Shown here: positions 26,293 to 34,285 of the stretch, piece after piece | How the letters are laid out: every line of letters starts with the position of its first letter | Numbering within the stretch: position 1 is the first letter of the stretch | Assembly: GCF_004769665.1 (NCBI RefSeq) | Contig: NZ_RQGG01000043.1 | Location: 186,001-250,000, forward strand | Reading direction: 5' to 3' | Source: Leptospira kemamanensis | GTDB taxonomy: Bacteria > Spirochaetota > Leptospiria > Leptospirales > Leptospiraceae | DNA length: 64,000 bases | Notes under the pieces: model-generated | Seen by the model: only the letters and a program-made list of their open reading frames with translations | What the model was told of the DNA's origin: nothing | Databases searched by the model: none | Position numbers and translations under genes: made by a program

Positions 26293-27042
26293 ATGTTACA
26301 GATAAAAAAAATTACAATCTACCTCGGTTTCTCCCTCAGTTTTGCCAGTCTTTTGTCTCTTCCGAGGCCTTACGACCCGGATGAGCTAGGTCGAGTGCAG
26401 ATTTTGAAGTCCGCCTTGGCCATGGACAGTCACTACTTACTCTATTTAGTGGAAGACTTTGAAGGCGAAAGACCCTGGGATTTTTACCGTGTGGACTCCT
26501 TTCTCGCCGTCACCCAATTCGCAGCCTCCATTGCAAAATCAGAAGCCTTCCAAGAAGAAACGAAACTTCTGAAAGAAACAGTTTATCCCAACTTACAAAA
26601 CCAAACCAGTTTCCTATTACAAAGTTATGTGGAAAACCCAAGACTTGACCACTGGGAAATCCGCCCCAAAGAACCCATCCAACTTCCACTCGGTATGCCC
26701 ATCCAAGGAATCCTTTGGGTTTATTCGGAAGGTCACCACATCAATTTGAGTATGGGGCTCTCTCAAAAAAAATCGAAGGATTTATATTTTGATTTGGGAA
26801 CTTTAAACTTTGTAGGTTGGCGAAGGTTGGAATTCAAAATCAACTTACCAAAAGAAAATACGAGACTCATCCAATCTATGTCCTTTCCCATTTCCTTTGC
26901 ATCATTCCGTTTGAAAAGTCTCGCTTCCCAGAAAAAAGGAGAGTTTCATTTGTATTTTGATAATTTAAGTTTTGTGATTGATAAACGTACTTTTAGTTAT
27001 CCAGGTTCGGAAGTCAATGACACTTGGGGTAACAAACGCTAA
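26293..27042 (+). CDS. FlaA-like flagellar sheath family protein
   Basis: A 249-residue exported protein with signal IYLGFSLSFASLLSLPR. The stretch ILWVYSEGHHINLSMGL, then DLGTLNFVGWRRLEFKI, and FHLYFDNLSFVID match the conserved pattern of spirochaete FlaA proteins (a WV-G-x-NH strand, G-x-L-x-F-x-GW-K/R-x-L, and a terminal YFDDL-like strand). FlaA coats the periplasmic flagellar filament. Whether this is a main FlaA or a divergent paralogue is unclear; its location directly before waaA, away from other filament genes, suggests the latter. TAAATG joins it to waaA. Confidence 0.7.
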   Translation: MLQIKKITIYLGFSLSFASLLSLPRPYDPDELGRVQILKSALAMDSHYLLYLVEDFEGERPWDFYRVDSFLAVTQFAASIAKSEAFQEETKLLKETVYPNLQNQTSFLLQSYVENPRLDHWEIRPKEPIQLPLGMPIQGILWVYSEGHHINLSMGLSQKKSKDLYFDLGTLNFVGWRRLEFKINLPKENTRLIQSMSFPISFASFRLKSLASQKKGEFHLYFDNLSFVIDKRTFSYPGSEVNDTWGNKR

Positions 27043-28320
27043 ATGGTATATTTCCTTTATAATATCCTTATTTTTTTGGTTTGGGGTCTATTAAAGATCG
27101 CCTCTCTCTTTTCGAAAAAAATCCGAGACGAAATCTCCAAACGAATCCAGTCACTAAGACAACTATACAAAACTCTTCCCAAAGACAAAGTTGTGATTTG
27201 GTTTCACTCTGCCAGTGTAGGGGAACTGGACCAAGCAAGGGCACTTGCCGAAACCATTCGTCGTCATAGACCCAATCTTTTTATTTTACAATCCGTGTTT
27301 TCTTCTTCGGTAAAAGAATCTGCATTTTCTGATCCATTGGCAGATGCTTATTTTTATTTACCCTTTGATTTACCATTCGCTTACAAAAACATCTTCCGTC
27401 TCTTTCGACCCAAATATTTGTTTGTGATGGCTTGGGATACTTGGCCCAATCTTTTAAAAGAATCAAACAATTGGGGAACTAAATCCTATCTTTGTTGTGC
27501 GAGTTTATCTTCTAAATCCTCAAGGAAAAATCCCTTCGTAAGAAAACTGACAAAATCTTCGTTCCGTTATCTTTCCGGAATTTATCCAAGCCACGCTTTG
27601 ATGGCAAAAGAATTTTTAGGACTTGTTTCGCAAAGCACTGACTTTACAGTCCTTGGTGATACAAGGTTTGAATCGGTTCTCGGCAAATTAGAAAGGAAGT
27701 CACCTAACCCAGTTTTTACGGATTTTATCAAACGAGAGAACAACTTTCTTTTGAAGCACAAACCCGTAATCCTTGGTTCCACCTACCCCATTTGTGAATC
27801 TCATTTTTTGGCTTATTTAAAAGAGAATTTGGACCAGGAATTTTATTGGATTTTCCCACACAAATGGGAACCAAAACGAATGATGGAATTCCAAACCAGA
27901 TTGGCATCGTTTGGAACTGTCGCTGTGTTTTCAGAACAGAAGGAAAACACTCCCCTTCCTAAATTTTTATTATTTGATCTCTTGGGAATTCTCGCTTTTG
28001 CCTATCAATACGGAAGTTTTGCCTATGTGGGAGGGGCCTTTCACAACCGGATACACAATACGATTGAACCTGCGGCCTTGGGTTTACCCATCATCACAGG
28101 GCCAAGGATCCAAAATGCGCCTGAAGCAATCGTTATGCAAGAATTAGGTGGTCTCTTTAAAACAGAAACGGAATCAGATTTTATCCTTCATTTCCAAAAA
28201 CTTGTCCAAAACAAGGATATCAGAGAAAAGATGGGAAATATAAATCGAAACTTTGTTGTAGAAAACGGAGGTGCGTCGGAAAAGATTTATAACAGAGTTT
28301 TTCCGTATGACAAAATCTAA
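27043..28320 (+). CDS. waaA: 3-deoxy-D-manno-octulosonic acid transferase
   Basis: A 425-residue inner-membrane-associated glycosyltransferase (GT30) that adds Kdo to lipid A. N-terminal hydrophobic anchor (YNILIFLVWGLLKI), then the catalytic-base motif FHSASVGELDQA, PFDLPFAYKN, AWDTWPNLLKE and a C-terminal GT-B half with GSTYPICESH and FAYVGGAFHNRIHNTIEPAALG. This shows an LPS-containing outer membrane, as in Leptospira. Its end overlaps nadE by 14 bases. Confidence 0.92.
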   Translation: MVYFLYNILIFLVWGLLKIASLFSKKIRDEISKRIQSLRQLYKTLPKDKVVIWFHSASVGELDQARALAETIRRHRPNLFILQSVFSSSVKESAFSDPLADAYFYLPFDLPFAYKNIFRLFRPKYLFVMAWDTWPNLLKESNNWGTKSYLCCASLSSKSSRKNPFVRKLTKSSFRYLSGIYPSHALMAKEFLGLVSQSTDFTVLGDTRFESVLGKLERKSPNPVFTDFIKRENNFLLKHKPVILGSTYPICESHFLAYLKENLDQEFYWIFPHKWEPKRMMEFQTRLASFGTVAVFSEQKENTPLPKFLLFDLLGILAFAYQYGSFAYVGGAFHNRIHNTIEPAALGLPIITGPRIQNAPEAIVMQELGGLFKTETESDFILHFQKLVQNKDIREKMGNINRNFVVENGGASEKIYNRVFPYDKI

Positions 28321-30250
28321 AATTGCCGCTGTTTCCTTAAATACCACTCCTCTCGACTTTACTGGCAATTTTGAATCCATTCGTTCGGCCATTCTGGCAA
28401 AAGAATCTTTGGATTCTGAGTTAATTTTATTTCCGGAACTATCCATTTCTGGATATGGATGTGAAGATGCGTTTTATCGTCCCCAAGTTTGGGAAAAATC
28501 AATCCAGGTTTTAAACCAATTAAAATCCATCTCACCCAACCAAGTGATTGTCGTGGGTTTACCTGTATTTGTGGATTCCTTTTTATACAATTGTATGGCG
28601 GTTTTGTATCAGGACAAAATCCAAGCCCTTGTTCCTAAACTCAATTTGGCAAACACTGGTGTACATTATGAACGCCGATGGTTCCATGCACCAAAAGAAT
28701 TTCAAAACAAAATCATTTCCTTAGGCGAGGAACAAATTCCGTTTGGAAATTTTGTTTTTACATTCCCCCAATGGAGTTTTGCCATCGAGATCTGTGAAGA
28801 CAGTTGGTCTTCCTTCAAACCCTCACAATGGTATAATTTATTGGGAGCAGATGTCATTCTCTCTCCAGGCGCTTCCCACTTTGCGATGGGAAAACAAACA
28901 ATCCGAAAACAAATTTTCAAAGAAACAAGTCGTAACCAAAACAATTTACAAGTGTTTACGAACCTTTGTGGCAATGAATCAGGTAGGATTATCTTTGAAG
29001 GGGGTGCCTTTTTTGCCTCATTAGGAAACATCATGAAAGAAGGCCCACGTCTGCATTTCACTCCGTTTGCTGTGACCACACACTGCTTCCATCCGAGTGA
29101 GATCCGTGCAGCAAAAGCACGTCAATTTCGGGAACCACATCCCCACTTGACTCCAAACGAAATTCCAGACATTCCATTACGAACTCGTTCCCAAGCGGAG
29201 AGAAAAGAATCCTCTCGATTCTTAGTCACAGACAAAAGGGAGGAAAACAAAGAGCATTCAACCGCAAACACGGAATCTCTCAGTGTATTTGAGGAATTCA
29301 CAAAAGCTGTAAGCCTTGGCCTCTATGACTACATGCGTAAGTCAAAAACGAAAGGTTATACTCTTTCCCTGTCCGGTGGAGCCGACAGTGCAACCTGTGC
29401 CCTTCTTGTATCTGCTATGGTATCAATGAGTAAACAGGAAAATGGAGAAGACATCTTTCCAAAACTAGGAATCTCTGAAACACAACTACTTGTCACATTG
29501 TACCAAAAAACAAAAAACAATTCTCCCATCACAGAAGAAATCGCAAGAACCTTAAGCGAAGAGTTAGGTTGTGAATACCATTCCATCTCTATTGATGAAA
29601 TGGTATCCCAATCTGTGGGGATCATTGAATCGGTGAAAGGAACCAAACTCAATTGGAAAGAACATGACCTCGCCTTACAAAATATCCAAGCAAGAGTCAG
29701 GTCTCCCCTCATTTGGTTACTCGCAAATCTAAACGGACATTTACTTTTATCCACAGGGAATCGAAGTGAAGCGGCTGTTGGGTATACTACGATGGATGGA
29801 GATTCTTCTGGTTCCATTGCGCCCCTTGCAGGAGTGAGTAAAGAATTTTTACTCGATTGGCTCGATGATATCCAAAAAGGAAATAACCGTTTCATCTCAC
29901 CCAAACATTCTGTCCAAATGTTGCGTACAACAAAACCAACAGCGGAACTAAAACCTCTCACCGAACACCAAGAAGACGAAAAGGATTTAATGCCTTATCC
30001 GATCCTCAATTCCATTGAACGAAAATTAGTGTATTTGGCTATGTCGGAAGTCGACTCATTAGAAGAATTAAAAACTGAATTTCCTTGGGAGACCAAGGAA
30101 CAATTGTTTGGTTACATTCAGAAGTTTAAAAAATTATTTGGGATCTCCCAATGGAAACGAGAGAGGCTTCCCCCCTCTTTCCATTTGGATGAATACGGCC
30201 TCGATCCCAAATCGAGTTACCGTTTTCCTATTTTATCAAACGAAACTTAA
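28307..30250 (+). CDS. nadE: Glutamine-dependent NAD+ synthetase
   Basis: A 647-residue fusion of an N-terminal nitrilase-type glutaminase and a C-terminal ATP-pyrophosphatase, converting deamido-NAD to NAD with glutamine. Glutaminase triad: Glu in LFPELSISGYG, Lys in VPKLNLANTG, Cys in FAIEICEDSWSS. Synthetase PP-loop: SLSGGADSATCALL; also TGNRSEAAVGYTTMDGDSSG. The ATG at 28307 overlaps the waaA end. Full family length. Confidence 0.94.
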   Translation: MTKSKIAAVSLNTTPLDFTGNFESIRSAILAKESLDSELILFPELSISGYGCEDAFYRPQVWEKSIQVLNQLKSISPNQVIVVGLPVFVDSFLYNCMAVLYQDKIQALVPKLNLANTGVHYERRWFHAPKEFQNKIISLGEEQIPFGNFVFTFPQWSFAIEICEDSWSSFKPSQWYNLLGADVILSPGASHFAMGKQTIRKQIFKETSRNQNNLQVFTNLCGNESGRIIFEGGAFFASLGNIMKEGPRLHFTPFAVTTHCFHPSEIRAAKARQFREPHPHLTPNEIPDIPLRTRSQAERKESSRFLVTDKREENKEHSTANTESLSVFEEFTKAVSLGLYDYMRKSKTKGYTLSLSGGADSATCALLVSAMVSMSKQENGEDIFPKLGISETQLLVTLYQKTKNNSPITEEIARTLSEELGCEYHSISIDEMVSQSVGIIESVKGTKLNWKEHDLALQNIQARVRSPLIWLLANLNGHLLLSTGNRSEAAVGYTTMDGDSSGSIAPLAGVSKEFLLDWLDDIQKGNNRFISPKHSVQMLRTTKPTAELKPLTEHQEDEKDLMPYPILNSIERKLVYLAMSEVDSLEELKTEFPWETKEQLFGYIQKFKKLFGISQWKRERLPPSFHLDEYGLDPKSSYRFPILSNET

Positions 30251-30942
30251 GGAGGGGGTTGAAGCCCAGCCTTTGCAAACGCATTTGCAGCTTCTTTTTC
30301 GATTTGTTCGTTTTGGAATTGGATGTTTTTTAGAATCTCTTGGAATTTTTTATCCATCTCAGGATCATCTCCCCCTTGGGATTCAATGAGGTAATTGATG
30401 ATTTCCATCCGATCCTTTCCTTGTTTCCGAACATGACCATAATAAGTAGTTAAGTCGGTAGCATTTGGACTTCCACCAAACACAGAGTTTGTGGCTCTTG
30501 TGAGTTTCTGATTGAATTCCGTTTGTTTCTTTTTGTCTTCGGCGGTCATCCGTTTGGGAATGAGATCGTTATCTGGGAATTGTTCCCGAAGTTCTTCAAA
30601 AGCCTGCATGGCTTCTGGTGGATACGGTTTCCCTGTTTGTGGATTGATGGGAATTTCACCTGTTTCCCCAGGAGCTAGATTCGGATCGTCTTCATACCGC
30701 ATCCCACCAGCATTGTAATAGTCTGAATCGAAGATGGAACCGGCTTCTTCCCCGCGTACTCCGAGTCGGTTGGTACCCTTAGGGTTCGTTGGCCCTCCTC
30801 CTAAGAAGGAAAGAGCAACAGAACCTTTTTCTTTTTTGCGACGGATTTCCTCTTCGTCCTCACCACTGAGCAGAAGCAAGAGGAGAAAAAAAAGTCCAAT
30901 CAGCGAAATGGAGACAAATAGTAATTTTTTTTGGATTCCCAT
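30247..30942 (-). CDS. Membrane-anchored protein of unknown function
   Basis: A 231-residue protein with an N-terminal transmembrane anchor (LLFVSISLIGLFFLLLLLLS) and a long hydrophilic, probably periplasmic part. A disordered Gly/Asn/Pro section (NPKGTNRLGVRGEEAG) is followed by helices (EAMQAFEELREQF, KFQEILKNIQFQNEQIEKEA). It overlaps the end of the convergent nadE gene by four bases. Family not recognised. Confidence 0.65.
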   Translation of the reverse strand: MGIQKKLLFVSISLIGLFFLLLLLLSGEDEEEIRRKKEKGSVALSFLGGGPTNPKGTNRLGVRGEEAGSIFDSDYYNAGGMRYEDDPNLAPGETGEIPINPQTGKPYPPEAMQAFEELREQFPDNDLIPKRMTAEDKKKQTEFNQKLTRATNSVFGGSPNATDLTTYYGHVRKQGKDRMEIINYLIESQGGDDPEMDKKFQEILKNIQFQNEQIEKEAANAFAKAGLQPPP

Positions 30943-30984
30943 AGATTGAATTCCTGAAAACTTGGAAGGGAAACGAGAAAAAGA

Positions 30985-31722
30985 ATGCGTTTTCCTTCAT
31001 TCCATCCAATTTATTACGTCTGCATATCTTTTCTCTCCTTTTTTCAATGTGGAGTGAACACAGACACGCCCGTAGCACCGTTTGTGTTTTTAGTGCCACC
31101 CAGTGTGCCACAGATCCTTTCCGTTGTGGCAATGAATAGCAATCTCACAGATGACTTCCAACTCGGTTTGAATCAGACTCTCACTCCAAGACCAGAATAT
31201 GTTTTACGATATTTTGTCACAAACAGAGAACCACAGTTTGTTGGTTACAATCTCTATGTGACCACTGCCTTTCCTGGAATCATCCAAACCATCCAAGGGG
31301 AATGGTTAGAAGATGGAGTACAACCTAGTTTTCCTCATTTGCCGTATGAAGCGTCTACCTCTTCTAGCCGAATCATCACCAAACGAATTCGATTTGCTGT
31401 TCCACCTCCCGGGACAGAGTTTTTCCAAAAATGCCAAATTTATAATTTTACCTTACGTTCCATGCTCACGGGGGGACTCATCTCAAACCCATCGAGTGCT
31501 GTGAGCACATGTGCCATTCCCAATAAGGTAAACGACATCCAAACCGAATGTGCGGTAGGCGCTGGTTGTAATACAACATTTTGTTCCAATCCTGCCTGCG
31601 GCACACCTACTTCATGTGCTCTGGGAACCGCTTGTAACCCTTGCACCAAAGGAAATAACGACCTAGCCTGTACTTGTCCTGCGGGACAAACCCCTCCTGG
31701 ATGCCAATACATTGGCCCATAA
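30985..31722 (+). CDS. Cysteine-rich lipoprotein
   Basis: A 245-residue lipoprotein (signal YVCISFLSFFQC). The body is beta-rich and may form an immunoglobulin-like surface domain (YVLRYFVTNREPQFVGYNLY). The last about 60 residues hold about a dozen cysteines in short spacings (CAVGAGCNTTFCSNPAC, then TSCALGTACNPC and CTCPAGQTPPGC), a compact disulfide or metal module. Surface exposure is likely but not shown. It overlaps the start of rsmI by 11 bases. Confidence 0.7.
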   Translation: MRFPSFHPIYYVCISFLSFFQCGVNTDTPVAPFVFLVPPSVPQILSVVAMNSNLTDDFQLGLNQTLTPRPEYVLRYFVTNREPQFVGYNLYVTTAFPGIIQTIQGEWLEDGVQPSFPHLPYEASTSSSRIITKRIRFAVPPPGTEFFQKCQIYNFTLRSMLTGGLISNPSSAVSTCAIPNKVNDIQTECAVGAGCNTTFCSNPACGTPTSCALGTACNPCTKGNNDLACTCPAGQTPPGCQYIGP

Positions 31723-32434
31723 ACGAGAACCAGGCAGTTTGTATGTAGTGGCCACTCCCATTGGCAATTTGGGGGACATTACATTACGTGCTTTGGAAGT
31801 ATTCAAAGAGGTGGATCTGGTTTTATGTGAATCCTCGAAAGAAACCAAATCCCTCTTTCACAAATTAGGAATCACCACCTCGGTTCTTGCTCTTTACAAA
31901 GACCACTCAGAAACTCCGTATGCGAATGTCCTCGACCAGTTGAAACAAGGAAAGTCCATGGCTCTGGTTTCGGATGCGGGAACTCCAGGAGTCTCTGACC
32001 CTGGAAGCCAAATGGTTCGCATTGCCCGGGAAAATGGAATTCCCATTGTCCCGGTCCCAGGAGCCTCTGCCCTAACAGCGCTCTTATCCGTTTCTGGATT
32101 CCAGGTTAATCCCACACTTTTTTTAGGTTTTCTCTCTGAAAAACCGAGTAAAAAACGCCGAGAATTAGAGAAAGCAAGGGAAACTGAAGGACTCATTGTC
32201 TTTTACGAATCCGTTCACAAACTCCCTAGGTTGTATCCCTTACTCGAGGAATTGTATCCAGACACTGAGGTTCTTGTGGGAAGGGAGTTGACAAAGTCCT
32301 TTGAAGAGGTAGTTTACTATGCAAATCCTAGGGAATTGGCGGAAAAACCGCCCAATGCGAAGGGAGAATTTGTATTTCTCTTAAATCATCGAAAAAAATC
32401 ACTTAAGGGAAATTCAGATTCCTCCGATATGTGA
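31712..32434 (+). CDS. rsmI: 16S rRNA 2'-O-ribose methyltransferase RsmI
   Basis: A 240-residue tetrapyrrole-methylase-fold enzyme that methylates the 2'-OH of C1402 in the ribosomal P site. Motifs: SLYVVATPIGNLGDITLRAL, LVSDAGTPGVSDPG, VPGASALTALLSVSG, GFLSEKPSKKRRELE and IVFYESVHKL. The start is taken as the TTG at 31712, inside the end of the upstream lipoprotein gene; no later start would keep the SAM strand. It is the first gene before flgM. Confidence 0.92.
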   Translation: MAHKREPGSLYVVATPIGNLGDITLRALEVFKEVDLVLCESSKETKSLFHKLGITTSVLALYKDHSETPYANVLDQLKQGKSMALVSDAGTPGVSDPGSQMVRIARENGIPIVPVPGASALTALLSVSGFQVNPTLFLGFLSEKPSKKRRELEKARETEGLIVFYESVHKLPRLYPLLEELYPDTEVLVGRELTKSFEEVVYYANPRELAEKPPNAKGEFVFLLNHRKKSLKGNSDSSDM

Positions 32435-32455
32435 TGTAGGAAGAGGACTAAATAT

Positions 32456-32782
32456 ATGAACATCGATAAAGTAGGTCGAGTTGGTGGTTACGGTTATGAA
32501 CCAAAAAAACCACAAGGACCAAAAGAAACGGAATCACAAGCACCAGTAGATACAATTTCGATCTCTGATGCCGCTAAAAAAATTGCTTCGGAAGCAAAAC
32601 TTCAGGCGGAAGTAAAACAAATTGCAAAACAAATTGTACAAGCTCCTCCAGAAGAGGATCGCACTGAAAAAATCAAAGCGATCAAAGAACGTTTGAAAAA
32701 CGGAGACTATGACACTCTTTCACCAGAGATGTTAGATAAAATTTCCGATCAAATCGCAACGTCTTTCCTCGGACAACAGTAA
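32456..32782 (+). CDS. flgM: Anti-sigma-28 factor FlgM
   Basis: A 108-residue FlgM-family protein that holds sigma-28 (FliA) inactive until the flagellar export gate opens. The C-terminal region reads TISISDAAKKIASEAKL, then EKIKAIKERLKNGDYDTLS, the typical sigma-binding helices; the N-terminal half is disordered, with a Gly-rich start (MNIDKVGRVGGYGY). GGAAGAGG precedes the ATG. A strong hairpin region follows the stop. Confidence 0.85.
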   Translation: MNIDKVGRVGGYGYEPKKPQGPKETESQAPVDTISISDAAKKIASEAKLQAEVKQIAKQIVQAPPEEDRTEKIKAIKERLKNGDYDTLSPEMLDKISDQIATSFLGQQ

Positions 32783-32836
32783 TAAGGACAGGTGGTGAGG
32801 GATCCTTTGTTATTGTCCTCTCCGAGGATTTCTCAC
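32767..32836 (+). promoter_or_regulatory. Alternative hairpins between flgM and next gene
   Basis: Two competing structures are visible. Structure A pairs CCTCGGA (32767-32773, inside the flgM end) with TCCGAGG (32821-32827) and AGGACA (32785-32790) with TGTCCT (32814-32819). Structure B pairs GTGAGGGATCC (32795-32805) with GGATTTCTCAC (32826-32836), 11 pairs including two G-U. They share bases 32826-32827, so both cannot fully form. No T-run follows, so this is not a simple terminator; it may set read-through or mRNA stability. Confidence 0.45.
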
Positions 32837-32865
32837 GCTTCGTACATTCATAGTTAGGGGATCAT

Positions 32866-34032
32866 ATGCCAGTTCTCCCCGAATGGATCAATTTTCAATT
32901 TCCACCTAAAATACATTTCGAGATCGATTGTGGATACAAACTCGGATCTTTTGTTAAAAACATTGGATCTAGAGTGGTTCTCATCACCACACAAAAAGAA
33001 TTAGAAAACTCAGAAGAACTTTCGATTATAAAAACCAGTTTGGAAAAACACGCAGAAGGTGTAATCATTTATGATGACATCGTGGATCGTGTTCATTTCA
33101 AAGACTTGGATACTTGTGCTCATTTTTTACGAATCTCCAATGCAGATTGTGTAGTCGCATATGGTTCCTTTGAATCGATGAACGCTGGTAAAGCGGCATC
33201 CCTTCTTGCCACCAATGATTTGTTTGCGGAAGAACTTCTTGTAGGAAGAAAACAACCGAAAAAGAAAGGACTTCCTCTTGTCGTTGTTCCCACAAAACCC
33301 CTACTCGGCAATGAGTGTTCTCCCTTTTTTTCCATCGTAGATGACAAAGACAAAAACAGAAAGTACTTCGCTCATGAATGGGCGTTTCCAGAACTCATAG
33401 TCTCTGATCCAAAAATTGGTGCTGGTATGTCGAGCTCTGAAACGGCAAAAACAGGAATTTCCATTTTATCAGCAGCAGTGGATAGCATTCTCTCTAAATA
33501 CGCAAACGAAATCACTTCCTCTACTGCATTACGTTCCATTGAACTCATTTCCAAAAACATTGTCCCTGCCATTCGGGAACCAAGAAACTTAGGACCGAAA
33601 AACTCCATTTATGCGGCAAGTTTACTAGCAGGAATTGCCCAATCCACAAGTAGTCTTGGTTTGTGTTATGCCCTATCCTTAGCCGTAACAACGGTTACGA
33701 ATTTAGATATCTTTCAAAGTATGTCGATCCTACTCCCACACGTTATGGAATACAACCTGACATCCTCTGCGGGTAAGTATGTGATGATTGCAAGAGCCCT
33801 CGACGAAGATGTGACGAATATCTCCGTGATTGAAGCTGCGATCAAAGCGGTGGAAGGGATCCGAAAAATTTATCTGGAGTTACGCATCCCACAACGTCTC
33901 TCTGAGTATGAAGTGAAAAAAATCGACTTACCTGGGATTGCAACACTTGCGGCCACGTATTCATTTCTTGATTGTCTTCCAAGAGAACTTCCAAAAAATG
34001 AAATCGAAACCATCCTCGTGGCTGCGTTTTAG
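32866..34032 (+). CDS. Iron-ADH-family protein lacking metal ligands
   Basis: A 388-residue member of the iron-containing alcohol dehydrogenase (group III) fold. Alignment by eye to FucO-type enzymes is anchored on VSDPKIG, the SLLAGIAQS helix and ILLPHVMEYN. All four metal ligands (Asp, His, His, His) appear replaced, by Ser199, Ala203, Tyr268 and Ile282; spacings are conserved (4 and 14). The NAD loop GGGS is AYGS (98-101). It is therefore probably a pseudoenzyme with a structural or ligand-binding role. AGGGG precedes the ATG. Neighbours are flgM and the possible FliG-like gene. Confidence 0.83.
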   Translation: MPVLPEWINFQFPPKIHFEIDCGYKLGSFVKNIGSRVVLITTQKELENSEELSIIKTSLEKHAEGVIIYDDIVDRVHFKDLDTCAHFLRISNADCVVAYGSFESMNAGKAASLLATNDLFAEELLVGRKQPKKKGLPLVVVPTKPLLGNECSPFFSIVDDKDKNRKYFAHEWAFPELIVSDPKIGAGMSSSETAKTGISILSAAVDSILSKYANEITSSTALRSIELISKNIVPAIREPRNLGPKNSIYAASLLAGIAQSTSSLGLCYALSLAVTTVTNLDIFQSMSILLPHVMEYNLTSSAGKYVMIARALDEDVTNISVIEAAIKAVEGIRKIYLELRIPQRLSEYEVKKIDLPGIATLAATYSFLDCLPRELPKNEIETILVAAF

Positions 34033-34039
34033 GAAGATT

Positions 34040-34285
34040 TTGATCCAACTCACTGAATTTGAACAAAGACTCTTAGAAACATTTACCTTAAGTGACAGGG
34101 ATGCAAGACGTTTGCAAAGGGTGATCCAGGACCTATCGATTGTTGTAGGTATGGAACACGAAGAGATCTTTGACTTTATGCGATTTGGTGTAGACCAGGA
34201 ATTAGAAATTTTAAAAAAAGACTATAACTGGGAACACTTTCGCATTCGCATCCAAAAGAAATTAAAAAAATCTCCACCTGTTTGA
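34040..34285 (+). CDS. Small helical protein
   Basis: An 81-residue protein starting at a TTG (34040) with AGGA five bases upstream, seven bases after the preceding stop. Sequence is helical with mixed charge (TLSDRDARRLQRVIQDL, then EEIFDFMRFGVDQELEILKK). No recognised domain. Its TGA overlaps the TTG start of the next gene by four bases (TTGA), which supports it being real and coupled to that gene. Confidence 0.6.
   Translation: MIQLTEFEQRLLETFTLSDRDARRLQRVIQDLSIVVGMEHEEIFDFMRFGVDQELEILKKDYNWEHFRIRIQKKLKKSPPV

Noticed and set aside
29356..29961. A 201-codon open frame antisense to nadE
   Set aside because: Lies entirely opposite the NAD synthetase core with no motif of its own.
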